A stretch of DNA of 64,000 bases. Source: Actinomadura macrotermitis (GTDB taxonomy: Bacteria; Actinomycetota; Actinomycetes; Streptosporangiales; Streptosporangiaceae). The translations under genes were made by a program, and so were the position numbers. Shown piece by piece: positions 40,441 through 49,680 of this stretch. The stretch is taken from the NCBI RefSeq assembly GCF_009604375.1, contig NZ_WEGH01000003.1:1469102-1533101 (forward strand), given 5' to 3'. The notes under the pieces are model-generated. The model worked only from the letters and a program-made list of their open reading frames with translations, was not told the origin of the DNA and searched no databases. Every line of letters begins with the position of its first letter. Position 1 is the first letter of the stretch.

Positions 40441-41736
40441 CTACCGGAGGAAACCCTCGTAGTTGCGCTGCTGCAGTTGGGATTCGATCTGCTTCACGGT
40501 ATCCAGTCCGACGCCGACGATGATGAGGATGCTCGTGCCGCCGAAGGGGAAGTCGTTGGTCGCCTTCAGGAGTGCGAACGCCACCATCGGGATCAGCGCG
40601 ACGAGCCCCAGGTAGAGCGCACCGGGAGTGGTGATCCGGGTCAGCACGTAGTCGAGGTACTCGGCGGTCGGCCGGCCCGGACGGATGCCTGGGATGAACC
40701 CACCATACTTCTTCATGTTGTCGGCCACTTCAGTGGGGTTGAAGGTGATCGCCACATAGAAGTACGTGAAGAAGATGATGAAGACGAAGAACACACCCAT
40801 GTGCCAGGGGTTGTCCTGCTGCAGGTAGGGCTGCACCTTCTGCAGCCACTTGGTGTTCGGCCACAGCTGCGTCGCCAGCACCGGCAGGTACAGCAGCGAC
40901 GAGGCGAAGATCACCGGGATGATGCCGGCCTGGTTGACCTTCAGCGGGATGTAGGTCGAGGTCCCGCCGTACATCCGGCGGCCGACCATCCGCTTGGCGT
41001 ACTGCACCGGGATGCGGCGCTGCGCCTGCTCGACGAAGACCACGCCCGCCATGATGGCCAGGCCCACGATGATCACCAGGGCGAAGACGAACGCGCCCTT
41101 GGACTTGTAGATGCTCCAGAACTGCGCCGGGAAGACCGCGACCACCTGGGTGAAGATCAGGATGGACATGCCGTTGCCGACGCCGCGGTCGGTCACCAGC
41201 TCGCCCAGCCACATGATCGTCGCGGTGCCCGCCACCATGCAGACCACCATGGTGACGATCGGGAAGATGCCGGTGTCGTACAGGATGTCGTTGCCACCGG
41301 ACACCCCCTGGAACAGCTGCCCGGTGCTGGCCATCGCCACGATGCCGGTGCCCTGCAGGATCGCCAGGCCCACCGTCAGGTACCGGGTGTACTGCGTGAT
41401 CTTGGTGGTGCCCGCCTGGCCCTCCTTCTTCAGGGCCTCCAGCCGCGGGATCACCACCGTCAGCAGCTGCAGGATGATGCTCGCCGTGATGTAGGGCATG
41501 ATGCCGAGCGCGAACACCGAGAGCTTGAGCAGCGCGCCGCCGCTGAACAGGTCGACCAGACCGTACAGCTTGTTGGAGTTCTTGGCGGCCTGCGCGGTGT
41601 CCGCGAGCACCTTGACGTTCACGTTCGGCAGCGGCAGCACGCTGCCGATGCGGAACACCACGATCATGAAGAGCGTGAACAGTAGCTTTTTACGCAGGTC
41701 AGGCGTACGAAAAGCCCGAGCGAAAGCGGTCAGCAC
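40441..41736 (-). CDS. secY: Preprotein translocase subunit SecY
   Basis: A 431-residue, ten-helix membrane channel for Sec export. I chose GTG at 41736 because AGGAGG lies four bases upstream and the protein then begins MLTAFARAFRTPDLRKK; the adjacent ATG at 41739 is almost inside the ribosome site. Plug and pore regions (GGALLKLSVFALGIMPYITA) and GGTSTYIPLKVNQAGIIPVIF are diagnostic. It begins secY-adk-map, 197 bp after rplO. Confidence 0.98.
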   Translation of the reverse strand: MLTAFARAFRTPDLRKKLLFTLFMIVVFRIGSVLPLPNVNVKVLADTAQAAKNSNKLYGLVDLFSGGALLKLSVFALGIMPYITASIILQLLTVVIPRLEALKKEGQAGTTKITQYTRYLTVGLAILQGTGIVAMASTGQLFQGVSGGNDILYDTGIFPIVTMVVCMVAGTATIMWLGELVTDRGVGNGMSILIFTQVVAVFPAQFWSIYKSKGAFVFALVIIVGLAIMAGVVFVEQAQRRIPVQYAKRMVGRRMYGGTSTYIPLKVNQAGIIPVIFASSLLYLPVLATQLWPNTKWLQKVQPYLQQDNPWHMGVFFVFIIFFTYFYVAITFNPTEVADNMKKYGGFIPGIRPGRPTAEYLDYVLTRITTPGALYLGLVALIPMVAFALLKATNDFPFGGTSILIIVGVGLDTVKQIESQLQQRNYEGFLR

Positions 41737-41933
41737 CATTCCTCCTGCGCGACTGACGACAACATGACAGCCGAGGGGCCGGTTTCGGTTCCAGGTACGG
41801 CGAAGTGCCCAGGCAGGGCCACTATCGCCGGTGTGACTCTAACAGCAGATGAGACCGGGGCCGCCCCGCCGAGCGCGCGGACCTTTCGGCCCTCAGCGCA
41901 AGGCGGACACGGCCCCGGCATCGGTCTTCCCGC

Positions 41934-42395
41934 TTACAGCTCGTCGGCGGTCCCGCCGGCGGCCGCGATCTTCTCCTTGGCGGCACCGGAGAAGGCGTGC
42001 ACCTTCACCTGGACCGCGACGGAGATCTCGCCCGTGCCGAGGACCTTCACCGGCTTGCCACGGCGCACCGCGCCCTTGGCCGCCAGGTCCTCGGCCGTGA
42101 CCTCGCCGCCCTCGGGGTAGAGGGCGCCGAGCTTGTCCAGGTTCACGACCTGGAACTCGACCCGGTTGGGGTTCTTGAAGCCCTTCAGCTTCGGCACCCG
42201 GCGGATGAGGGGCATCTGGCCACCCTCGAAACCGACCGGAACCGTGCTGCGGGCCTTGGTGCCCTTGGTACCGCGACCGGCGGTCTTGCCCTTGGACGCC
42301 TCGCCGCGGCCCTTACGGGTCTTGGCCTTCTTGGCGCCGGGGGCCGGACGCAGGTCGTGCACCTTGAGGGGAGTGCCCTCGGTAGCGTCCGCCAT
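41934..42395 (-). CDS. rplO: 50S ribosomal protein L15
   Basis: A 153-residue late-assembly protein. LKVHDLRPAPGAKKAKTRKG, the Gly/Lys-rich KGKTAGRGTKGTKAR extension and PLIRRVPKLKGFKNPNR are canonical. It follows rpmD with a 1-bp gap. The 197-bp gap after it, before secY, is relatively long for this cluster and probably holds a promoter that I could not define. Confidence 0.98.
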   Translation of the reverse strand: MADATEGTPLKVHDLRPAPGAKKAKTRKGRGEASKGKTAGRGTKGTKARSTVPVGFEGGQMPLIRRVPKLKGFKNPNRVEFQVVNLDKLGALYPEGGEVTAEDLAAKGAVRRGKPVKVLGTGEISVAVQVKVHAFSGAAKEKIAAAGGTADEL

Positions 42396-42396
42396 G

Positions 42397-42579
42397 TCAG
42401 TCGACCTCCTCGACGGTGACCAGGTGGGCCACCGTCCGGATCATGCCGAGCACCTGCGGGGTGTCCTCGCGAACGGTGCTCTGACCGATCTTCTTGAGGC
42501 CCAGGGTGCGCAGCGTGTCACGCTGGTTCTGCTTCTCGCTGATCACAGACTTGATCTGCGTGATCTTCAGCTGGCTCAT
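42397..42579 (-). CDS. rpmD: 50S ribosomal protein L30
   Basis: A 60-residue protein reading MSQLKITQIKSVISEKQNQR, with LRTLGLKKIGQSTVREDTP and GMIRTVAHLVTVEEVD. The ATG at 42579 overlaps the rpsE stop (ATGA). It is complete and of normal length. Confidence 0.98.
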   Translation of the reverse strand: MSQLKITQIKSVISEKQNQRDTLRTLGLKKIGQSTVREDTPQVLGMIRTVAHLVTVEEVD

Positions 42580-43199
42580 GACGAGGCGACCTCCGCCCGC
42601 GGCTCGCTGCCGGCGGCGCGCGCCCGCAGCATGGCGGCCGGCGCGACGTCCTCGATCGGCAGGCCGCGCTTGGCCGCGATCTCCTCGGGACGCTTCAGGC
42701 CCTTCAGGCCCGCGACGGTCGCGTGCACGATGTTGATCGCATTGTCGGTGCCGAGCGACTTGCTCAGCACGTCGTGGATGCCGGCGCACTCCAGCACGGC
42801 GCGCACCGGGCCACCCGCGATGACACCGGTACCCGGGCTGGCCGGGCGCAGCAGGACGACGCCGGCGGCGGCCTCACCCTGGACGGTGTGCGGGATGGTG
42901 CCCTGGATGCGCGGCACCTTGAAGAAGTGCTTCTTGGCCTCCTCGACGCCCTTGGCGATCGCCGCGGGCACCTCCTTGGCCTTGCCGTAGCCGACGCCGA
43001 CCGTGCCGTTGCCGTCGCCCACGATCACCAGGGCGGTGAAGCTGAAGCGACGACCGCCCTTCACGACCTTGGCGACGCGGTTGATCGCGACGACCTTCTC
43101 GATGTACGACTGGCCCTTGTCGGCGCCACCACGACGGTCGTCGCGGCGGCCGTCGCGACGGTCGCCACCCTGACCGCCACCACGCCTCTGCGCTGCCAT
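42576..43199 (-). CDS. rpsE: 30S ribosomal protein S5
   Basis: A 207-residue fidelity protein. The N-terminal 25 residues are Arg/Gly/Asp-rich (RRGGGQGGDRRDGRRDDRRG), then IEKVVAINRVAKVVKGGRRF and VGYGKAKEVPAAIAKGVEEA; the C-terminal domain has VLLRPASPGTGVIAGGPVRA. The spectinomycin loop region (VVKGGRRFSF) is wild type in appearance. The start is ATG 43199. Confidence 0.98.
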   Translation of the reverse strand: MAAQRRGGGQGGDRRDGRRDDRRGGADKGQSYIEKVVAINRVAKVVKGGRRFSFTALVIVGDGNGTVGVGYGKAKEVPAAIAKGVEEAKKHFFKVPRIQGTIPHTVQGEAAAGVVLLRPASPGTGVIAGGPVRAVLECAGIHDVLSKSLGTDNAINIVHATVAGLKGLKRPEEIAAKRGLPIEDVAPAAMLRARAAGSEPRAEVASS

Positions 43200-43230
43200 C
43201 AGTGGTTCCTCTTCTCGTTGGTCGGGGCCA

Positions 43231-43617
43231 TCAGAACTCCAGCCCGCCTTCGCGCGCACCGTCCGCCAGGGCGGCGATGCGGCCGTGGTACTTGTTGCCG
43301 CCACGGTCGAAGACCACCGCGGAAACGCCGGCCTCCTTGGCCCGCGCGGCGACGAGCGCGCCGACCTTGCGGGACTTGGCCGTCTTGTCGCCGTCGTCGG
43401 CGCGCAGGTCGGCCTCCATGGTCGACGCGTAGGCCAGCGTGTGGCCCTTGCTGTCGTCGATGACCTGGACGAACAGGTGCCGGGTGCTGCGGGTCACGAC
43501 CAGGCGCGGCCGCGCGGCGCTGCCGACGACCTTCTTGCGGACCCGCAGGTGCCGGCGCTTGCGGGACTTGGCCCGCGCCGACGTGGCCTTACCGGCCAGG
43601 GTCTTGGTGCCTGCCAT
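43231..43617 (-). CDS. rplR: 50S ribosomal protein L18
   Basis: A 128-residue 5S rRNA-binding protein. RKRRHLRVRKKVVGSAARPR, FVQVIDDSKGHTLAYAS and VVFDRGGNKYHGRIAALADG AREGGLEF are diagnostic. It lies 2 bp after rplF. Confidence 0.98.
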   Translation of the reverse strand: MAGTKTLAGKATSARAKSRKRRHLRVRKKVVGSAARPRLVVTRSTRHLFVQVIDDSKGHTLAYASTMEADLRADDGDKTAKSRKVGALVAARAKEAGVSAVVFDRGGNKYHGRIAALADGAREGGLEF

Positions 43618-43619
43618 GA

Positions 43620-44177
43620 CTACTTACCAGCCTTTCCGACCTTGCGGCGGACCTGCTCACCCTGGTAGCGAACGCCCTTGCCCTTGTACACGTCGGGCTT
43701 GCGCAGCTTGCGGATGTTGGCGGCGGCCTCGCCGACCTTCTGCTTGTCGATGCCGTCGATGTGGATCAACGCGTTGATCTGGTCACGACGCACGTTCTCG
43801 ACCCGCAGGGTGATGCCCTCGGGGGCGTTGAAGATGATCGGGTGGCTGTAACCCAGCTTCAGCTCGACCTGCGTCGGGCCCTTGGCCTGGGCGGTGTAGC
43901 CCACGCCGCGGATCTCCAGCGTCTTGCTGTAGCCGTTGGTCACGCCCTCGACCATGTTGGCGACCAGCGCCCGCGACAGGCCGTGCAGCGCACGCACCGT
44001 GTTCACGTCGTTCGGGCGGGTCAGGGTGAGGGTGCCGTCCTCCTGCCGAACCTCGATGGGCTCGGCGATGGTGTGCGACAGCGTGCCCTTCGGCCCCTTG
44101 ACGGTGACCTCACGGCCGTCGATCTTGACCTCGACGCCACCGGGCACGGCAACGGGGAGACGTCCAATGCGAGACAT
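43620..44177 (-). CDS. rplF: 50S ribosomal protein L6
   Basis: A 185-residue protein near the GTPase centre. It begins MSRIGRLPVAVPGGVEVKID; TVRALHGLSRALVANMVEGV and KPDVYKGKGVRYQGEQVRRK are typical. The two repeated alpha/beta domains are intact. The gap to rpsH is 17 bp. Confidence 0.98.
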   Translation of the reverse strand: MSRIGRLPVAVPGGVEVKIDGREVTVKGPKGTLSHTIAEPIEVRQEDGTLTLTRPNDVNTVRALHGLSRALVANMVEGVTNGYSKTLEIRGVGYTAQAKGPTQVELKLGYSHPIIFNAPEGITLRVENVRRDQINALIHIDGIDKQKVGEAAANIRKLRKPDVYKGKGVRYQGEQVRRKVGKAGK

Positions 44178-44194
44178 GTTGTGAGCCCTCCCCT

Positions 44195-44593
44195 CTACCA
44201 GACGTAGGCGAGGACTTCGCCGCCCACGCCGCGCTTGCCGGCCTGCCGGTCGGTCATCAGTCCGGAGGACGTCGAAATGATCGCGACGCCCAGTCCGCCC
44301 AGGACCTTCGGCAGGTTGTCCTTCTTCGCGTACACCCGCAGACCCGGCTTCGAGACGCGCTTGATGCCGGCGATGGAGCGCTCACGGGTCGGACCGAACT
44401 TGAGCTCGACAACGAGCTTCTTGCCGACCTCGGCGTCCTCCACGCTCCAACCCGAGATGTAGCCCTCCTGCTGGAGGATCTCGGCGATGTGCGCCTTGAT
44501 CTTCGAGTACGGCATCGCCACGGTGTCGTGGTACGCCGAATTCGCGTTACGCAGACGCGTCAGCATGTCTGCGATCGGGTCGGTCATCGTCAT
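44195..44593 (-). CDS. rpsH: 30S ribosomal protein S8
   Basis: A 132-residue 16S rRNA-binding protein. MTDPIADMLTRLRNANSAYH, ILQQEGYISGWSVED and STSSGLMTDRQAGKRGVGGE are diagnostic. ATG at 44593 or 44587 could be used; both precede TDPIADML. S8 is the repressor of the spc operon in E. coli. Here a 145-bp gap precedes it, unusually long inside the cluster. Confidence 0.98.
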   Translation of the reverse strand: MTMTDPIADMLTRLRNANSAYHDTVAMPYSKIKAHIAEILQQEGYISGWSVEDAEVGKKLVVELKFGPTRERSIAGIKRVSKPGLRVYAKKDNLPKVLGGLGVAIISTSSGLMTDRQAGKRGVGGEVLAYVW

Positions 44594-44713
44594 GGCCTAC
44601 AGGCCCTCCCTCGCCACGGTTTCCATGCGCTCGTACCACGAGACGCTGGACCTTTGGCGCGGTCATGGGCACCTTCGACAGGTGCCCGGTGGTTATTACA
44701 CAGGCCGGGAAGG

Positions 44714-44735
44714 CCGCGCCCCGCCAGGGGCGCGG
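44714..44735 (-). other. 9-bp GC hairpin just after the rpsN stop
   Basis: CCGCGCCCC and GGGGCGCGG pair around GCCA, starting 3 bp after the rpsN stop. A second 7-bp hairpin (GGGCACC / GGTGCCC, 44667-44687) follows in the same gap. Together they may attenuate or mark a processing site before rpsH. Confidence 0.55.
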
Positions 44736-44738
44736 TCC

Positions 44739-44924
44739 TCACCAGCTGGACTTCGTGATGCCGGGCAGCTCGCCCCGGTGCGCCATCTCGCGGAAGCAGA
44801 TACGGCACAGGCCGAACTTCCGGTAGACGGAGCGCGGACGCCCGCAGCGCGAGCAACGAGTGTACGCGCGCACGCCGAACTTGGGCTTCCGGGCCGCCTT
44901 GGCGATCAGCGACTTCTTCGCCAT
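44739..44924 (-). CDS. rpsN: 30S ribosomal protein S14, type Z (zinc)
   Basis: A 61-residue short S14. The zinc ligands are C24, C27, C40 and C43 (YTRCSRCGRPRSVYRKFGLC RIC). MAKKSLIAKAARKPKFGVRA starts the protein and GELPGITKSSW ends it. It lies 2 bp after rplE. The zinc-independent long form would be encoded elsewhere. Confidence 0.98.
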   Translation of the reverse strand: MAKKSLIAKAARKPKFGVRAYTRCSRCGRPRSVYRKFGLCRICFREMAHRGELPGITKSSW

Positions 44925-44926
44925 GC

Positions 44927-45502
44927 TCAGTTCTCCTTGAAGGGGAAGCCCAGGAGCTTCAGGAGCGCCCGGCCCTCGTCATCGGTCTTGGCCGTGGTCA
45001 CGATCGTGATGTCCATGCCACGCTGCCGGTCGACCTTGTCCGGGTCGACCTCGTGGAACATGACCTGCTCGGTCAGACCGAAGGTGTAGTTGCCGTTGCC
45101 GTCGAACTGCTTCGGCGACAGGCCGCGGAAGTCGCGGATGCGCGGGAGGGCGGTCGCCAGCAGGCGGTCCAGGAACTCCCACATCCGGTCGCCGCGCAGC
45201 GTGACGTGGGCGCCGATCGGCATGCCCTCGCGCAGCTTGAACTGGGCGATGGACTTGCGGGCCCGGTTCACGGCCGGCTTCTGACCGGTGATGTTGGTCA
45301 GGTCGCGGACCGCGCCCTCGATCAGCTTGGCGTCCTTGGCCGCGTCGCCGACACCCATGTTGACCACGATCTTGGTCAGCCCGGGGATCTGCATCACGTT
45401 GGCGTAGCCGAACTGCTCCTGCATCGCCTTCACGATGTCCTCGCGGTAGCGAAGCTTGAGCCGCGGCTGCGGGATCTCACGCTCGGTGGCGGTCTCGGTC
45501 AT
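44927..45502 (-). CDS. rplE: 50S ribosomal protein L5
   Basis: A 191-residue 5S rRNA and tRNA-contacting protein. MQEQFGYANVMQIPGLTKIV, VRDLTNITGQKPAVNRARKS and RDFRGLSPKQFDGNGNYTFG are canonical. The C-terminal RGMDITIVTTAKTDDEGRAL LKLLGFPF is complete. One base separates it from rplX. Confidence 0.98.
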   Translation of the reverse strand: MTETATEREIPQPRLKLRYREDIVKAMQEQFGYANVMQIPGLTKIVVNMGVGDAAKDAKLIEGAVRDLTNITGQKPAVNRARKSIAQFKLREGMPIGAHVTLRGDRMWEFLDRLLATALPRIRDFRGLSPKQFDGNGNYTFGLTEQVMFHEVDPDKVDRQRGMDITIVTTAKTDDEGRALLKLLGFPFKEN

Positions 45503-45503
45503 C

Positions 45504-45812
45504 TCAGATCTCCTTGCCGCTACGGCGCGAGACCCGGACCTTGGAGCCGTCCTCGTTCACGCGGTACCCGACGCGGACGGGCTTGCCGTCCTCGACCAGC
45601 GCCACGTTGCTGACGTGCAGGGCCGCCTCGACGGTGACCCGGCCGCTCTCCTTGCCGGCACGCTGCGCGTCGGCCTTGATGTTCTTGGTGATGAGGTTCA
45701 CGCCCTCGACGACGACACGCTCGCGGCGCAGGTCGACGCGCAGGACCTTGCCCGTGGCGCCCTTGTCCTTGCCCGCGATGACGATGACCTCGTCACCCTT
45801 CTTGATCTTCAT
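45504..45812 (-). CDS. rplX: 50S ribosomal protein L24
   Basis: A 102-residue assembly initiator with a KOW motif: MKIKKGDEVIVIAGKDKGAT GKVLRV. The ATG at 45812, seven bases from GGAGG, overlaps the rplN stop by one base (TGATG); a GTG one codon upstream is possible. VSNVALVEDGKPVRVGYRV is typical of the C-terminal part. Confidence 0.98.
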   Translation of the reverse strand: MKIKKGDEVIVIAGKDKGATGKVLRVDLRRERVVVEGVNLITKNIKADAQRAGKESGRVTVEAALHVSNVALVEDGKPVRVGYRVNEDGSKVRVSRRSGKEI

Positions 45813-46180
45813 CACAGCACCTCCGGCGCGAGCGAGATGATCCGCATGAACTTCTTCTCGCGCAGTTCGCGGCCCACCGGGCCGAAGATGCGGGTGCCCC
45901 GGGGGTCGCCGCCGTCCTTGATCAGGACGGCCGCGTTCTCGTCGAAGCGGATGTAGGAGCCGTCCGGACGCCGGCGCTCCTTGCGGGTGCGCACGACGAC
46001 CGCCTTGACGACGTCACCCTTCTTCACGCCGGCGCCGGGAAGGGCGTCCTTCACCGTCGCGACGATGACGTCGCCGACTCCCGCGTAGCGCCGACCCGAG
46101 CCGCCGAGAACCCGGATGCAAAGGATCTCCTTCGCACCCGTGTTGTCGGCGACCTTGAGTCGCGACTCCTGCTGGATCAC
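45812..46180 (-). CDS. rplN: 50S ribosomal protein L14
   Basis: A 122-residue protein. It begins MIQQESRLKVADNTGAKEIL; CIRVLGGSGRRYAGVGDVIV and the C-terminal RIFGPVGRELREKKFMRIIS are diagnostic. It is complete at the normal length. The 61-bp gap before it contains an 18-bp palindrome. Confidence 0.99.
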   Translation of the reverse strand: MIQQESRLKVADNTGAKEILCIRVLGGSGRRYAGVGDVIVATVKDALPGAGVKKGDVVKAVVVRTRKERRRPDGSYIRFDENAAVLIKDGGDPRGTRIFGPVGRELREKKFMRIISLAPEVL

Positions 46181-46206
46181 AACATCTCCTGTTCGTCACA
46201 CCGGTT

Positions 46207-46224
46207 CTGAGTCCGCGGACTCAG
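46207..46224. other. Perfect 18-bp palindrome between rpsQ and rplN
   Basis: CTGAGTCCGCGGACTCAG is fully self-complementary. It lies between the rpsQ stop (46242) and the rplN start (46180). It could form a short RNA hairpin or be a protein-binding site. Confidence 0.6.
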
Positions 46225-46241
46225 CCTGGTGGAACCATTAA

Positions 46242-46520
46242 TTACTTGGCCTTCTCGAGGATCTCGACCACGCGCCAGCGCTTGCTGGCCGACAGGGGCC
46301 GGGTCTCCATGAGACGGACGCGGTCGCCGACGCCACACTCGTTGGCCTCGTCGTGCGCCTTGTACTTGGTCGTGCGGCGGATCACCTTGTGGTACTTGGC
46401 GTGCTTGACGCGGTCCTCGACGGACACGACCACGGTCTTGTCCATCTTGTCGCTGACCACCAGGCCCTCAAGGACCTTACGGCTCGACCGCTGCTCGGTC
46501 TGCTCGGTCTGCTCGCTCAT
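46242..46520 (-). CDS. rpsQ: 30S ribosomal protein S17
   Basis: A 92-residue OB-fold protein. RKVLEGLVVSDKMDKTVVVS, KVIRRTTKYKAHDEANECGV and ETRPLSASKRWRVVEILEKA are diagnostic. A Glu/Gln/Thr-rich 12-residue N-terminal extension precedes the fold. It overlaps the rpmC stop by one base. Confidence 0.98.
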   Translation of the reverse strand: MSEQTEQTEQRSSRKVLEGLVVSDKMDKTVVVSVEDRVKHAKYHKVIRRTTKYKAHDEANECGVGDRVRLMETRPLSASKRWRVVEILEKAK

Positions 46521-46765
46521 CAGCTCTCGTCCTTCGCGGAATCGTCGTCGGCGACCGTGACGATGCCGAGCTCGCGCTCGTTCATCACGGTGTAGATGCG
46601 AGCGATCTCGCGCTTGACCGTGCGCAGCCGCCCGTGGCTCTCAAGCTGACCGGTGGCGGCCTGGAAGCGCAGGTTGAACAGCTCCTCCTTCGCCTCCTTC
46701 AGCTTGGTGACCAGCACGTCCTGGGGCTCGGTCCGCAGGTCGTCGGCGGTAAGACCCTTGGCCAT
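46520..46765 (-). CDS. rpmC: 50S ribosomal protein L29
   Basis: An 81-residue protein at the tunnel exit. KLKEAKEELFNLRFQAATGQ and VKREIARIYTVMNERELGI are the family core. The C-terminus has a short acidic extension (VADDDSAKDES). It overlaps both rplP and rpsQ by one base. Confidence 0.97.
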   Translation of the reverse strand: MAKGLTADDLRTEPQDVLVTKLKEAKEELFNLRFQAATGQLESHGRLRTVKREIARIYTVMNERELGIVTVADDDSAKDES

Positions 46766-47184
46766 CAGGACTCACCAACCTCTCGCTTCACGATCTTGCA
46801 CTTCATGGGGAGCTTGTGGATCGCGCGGGTGAGCGCCTCCCGAGCGACCTGCTCGTTCGGGTAGGAGATCTCGAACATCACGCGGCCCGGCTTCACGTTG
46901 GCCACCCACCACTCGACCGAGCCCTTGCCGGAACCCATGCGGGTCTCGGCCGGCTTCTTGGTCAGCGGGCGGTCCGGGAAGATGTTGATCCAGACCTTGC
47001 CACCACGCTTGATGTGGCGGGTCATGGCGATACGGGCGGCCTCGATCTGCCGGTTGGTCACGTACGCCGGCTCGACGGCCTGGATGCCGTACTCGCCGAA
47101 GGTGACCTTCGTCCCGCCCTTGGCCTTGCCCGACCGCTTCGGGTGGTGCTGCTTGCGGTGCTTGACCTTACGAGGGATCAGCAT
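46765..47184 (-). CDS. rplP: 50S ribosomal protein L16
   Basis: A 139-residue protein near the A-site tRNA. MLIPRKVKHRKQHHPKRSGK starts it; FGEYGIQAVEPAYVTNRQIE, RMGSGKGSVEWWVANVKPGR and the C-terminal REALTRAIHKLPMKCKIV are canonical. It lies 6 bp after rpsC. Confidence 0.98.
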   Translation of the reverse strand: MLIPRKVKHRKQHHPKRSGKAKGGTKVTFGEYGIQAVEPAYVTNRQIEAARIAMTRHIKRGGKVWINIFPDRPLTKKPAETRMGSGKGSVEWWVANVKPGRVMFEISYPNEQVAREALTRAIHKLPMKCKIVKREVGES

Positions 47185-47190
47185 CGGATG

Positions 47191-48068
<878 letters not shown>

Positions 48069-48069
<1 letters not shown>

Positions 48070-48449
48070 TACCGGGCCCTCCTCGTCTTCTTACCGCCGG
48101 AAGAGGCCTTGGCCTCGTCCTGCGACTCCACGACCACGGTGATGTGGCTGGTGCGCTTGTTGATGCGGTAAGCACGACCCTGGGCGCGGGGGCGGAAACG
48201 CTTGAGCGTCGGCCCCTCGTCCACCCACGCCCGGCTCACCACGAGCGAGCCGGTGTCGAGCTTGAAGTTGTGCTCGGCGTTGGCGATGGCACTCGCCAGC
48301 ACCTTGCCCACAGGCTCGCTCGCCGTCTGGGGGGCGAACCGCAGCACCGCCTGAGCCTCCGCGGCAGGCAGGCCGCGGATGAGGTCCACCACGCGGCGGG
48401 CCTTCCTGGGCGTGACGCGGATGAACCGCGCCTGGGCCCTGGCTTCCAT
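48069..48449 (-). CDS. rplV: 50S ribosomal protein L22
   Basis: A 126-residue tunnel-lining protein. ARFIRVTPRKARRVVDLIRG, the long hairpin region and RRFRP-like KRFRPRAQGRAYRINKRTSH ITVVV are diagnostic. The last 15 residues are a basic tail (KASSGGKKTRRAR). It is 64 bp after rpsS. Confidence 0.98.
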
Positions 48450-48513
48450 CGCTGTTCCCTCTCTCCTACGTTCAGATCCTCGCCCGCCCTCCGGGGCGGA
48501 CGCCTCTGCCTGC

Positions 48514-48795
48514 TCAGCCGCGGCGGCTGCGGCGGTCTTCCTTGACGTGGCTGCGGAACGTGCGCGTCGGCGCGAACTCGCCGAGCTTGTGTCCCACCAT
48601 CGCGTCGGTGATGAACACCGGCACGTGCTTGCGGCCGTCGTGCACGGCGATCGTGTGACCGATCATGTCCGGCACGATCATGGAGCGCCGGGACCACGTC
48701 TTGATGACGTTCTTGGTGCCCTTCTCGTTCTGGGCGTCCACCTTCTTCGCGAGGTGGTCGTCCACGAAGGGGCCCTTCTTAAGGCTACGTGGCAT
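48514..48795 (-). CDS. rpsS: 30S ribosomal protein S19
   Basis: A 93-residue head protein. MPRSLKKGPFVDDHLAKKVD, TWSRRSMIVPDMIGHTIAVH and VGHKLGEFAPTRTFRSHVKE are the family pattern. It starts 12 bp after rplB. Confidence 0.99.
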   Translation of the reverse strand: MPRSLKKGPFVDDHLAKKVDAQNEKGTKNVIKTWSRRSMIVPDMIGHTIAVHDGRKHVPVFITDAMVGHKLGEFAPTRTFRSHVKEDRRSRRG

Positions 48796-48807
48796 ATCGA
48801 GCGACTC

Positions 48808-49641
48808 CTACCGCTTCTTCTTGGCGCGACGACGGACGATCAGCCGGTCGCTCGCCTTGTTCGCCTGGCGAGTGCGGCCTTCCTTCTTACCGTTCGGGTT
48901 CACCGGGTGACGTCCACCACTGGTCTTGCCCTCACCACCACCGTGCGGGTGGTCGATCGGGTTCATGGCCACACCGCGGACGGTCGGGCGCTTGCCCTTC
49001 CAGCGCATGCGGCCGGCCTTGCCCCAGTTGATGTTCGACTGCTCGGCGTTGCCGACCTCGCCGACGGTCGCCCGGCAGCGGACGTCCACCATGCGCATCT
49101 CGCCGGAGGGCATGCGCAGCGTGGCGTACTTGCCCTCCTTGGCCAGCAGCTGGACGCCGGCGCCCGCGGAACGGGCGATCTTGGCGCCGCCACCGGGCTT
49201 CAGCTCGATGGCGTGGATGACCGTACCGGTCGGGATGTTGCGCAGCGGCAGGCAGTTGCCCGGCTTGATGTCGGAACCGACACCGTTCTCGACCCGGTCG
49301 CCCTGCTTCAGGCCCTGCGGGGCGAGGATGTAGCGCTTCTCGCCGTCCGCGTAGTGCAGCAGCGCGATCCGCGCGGTGCGGTTCGGGTCGTACTCGATGT
49401 GCGCGACCTTGGCCGGCACGCCGTCCTTGTCGTGCCGACGGAAGTCGATCACGCGGTAGGCGCGCTTGTGGCCACCGCCCTGGTGCCGGGTGGTGATGCG
49501 GCCGTAGTTGTTACGGCCGCCCTTCTTGGGGAGCGGACGCAGCAGCGACTTCTCCGGCTCGCGGCGCGTGATCTCGACGAAGTCGGCCACGCTGGAGCCG
49601 CGACGACCCGGGGTCGTCGGCTTGTACTTACGGATGCCCAT
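48808..49641 (-). CDS. rplB: 50S ribosomal protein L2
   Basis: A 277-residue subunit-association protein. MGIRKYKPTTPGRRGSSVAD, RNNYGRITTRHQGGGHKRAY and VRGVAMNPIDHPHGGGEGKT (with the conserved His) are diagnostic. The C-terminus is Lys/Arg-rich. The gap to rplW is 39 bp. Confidence 0.99.
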   Translation of the reverse strand: MGIRKYKPTTPGRRGSSVADFVEITRREPEKSLLRPLPKKGGRNNYGRITTRHQGGGHKRAYRVIDFRRHDKDGVPAKVAHIEYDPNRTARIALLHYADGEKRYILAPQGLKQGDRVENGVGSDIKPGNCLPLRNIPTGTVIHAIELKPGGGAKIARSAGAGVQLLAKEGKYATLRMPSGEMRMVDVRCRATVGEVGNAEQSNINWGKAGRMRWKGKRPTVRGVAMNPIDHPHGGGEGKTSGGRHPVNPNGKKEGRTRQANKASDRLIVRRRAKKKR

Positions 49642-49680
49642 CTTATTCGTTCATCCCTTGTCTGCTTCGGGGACCGGGCG

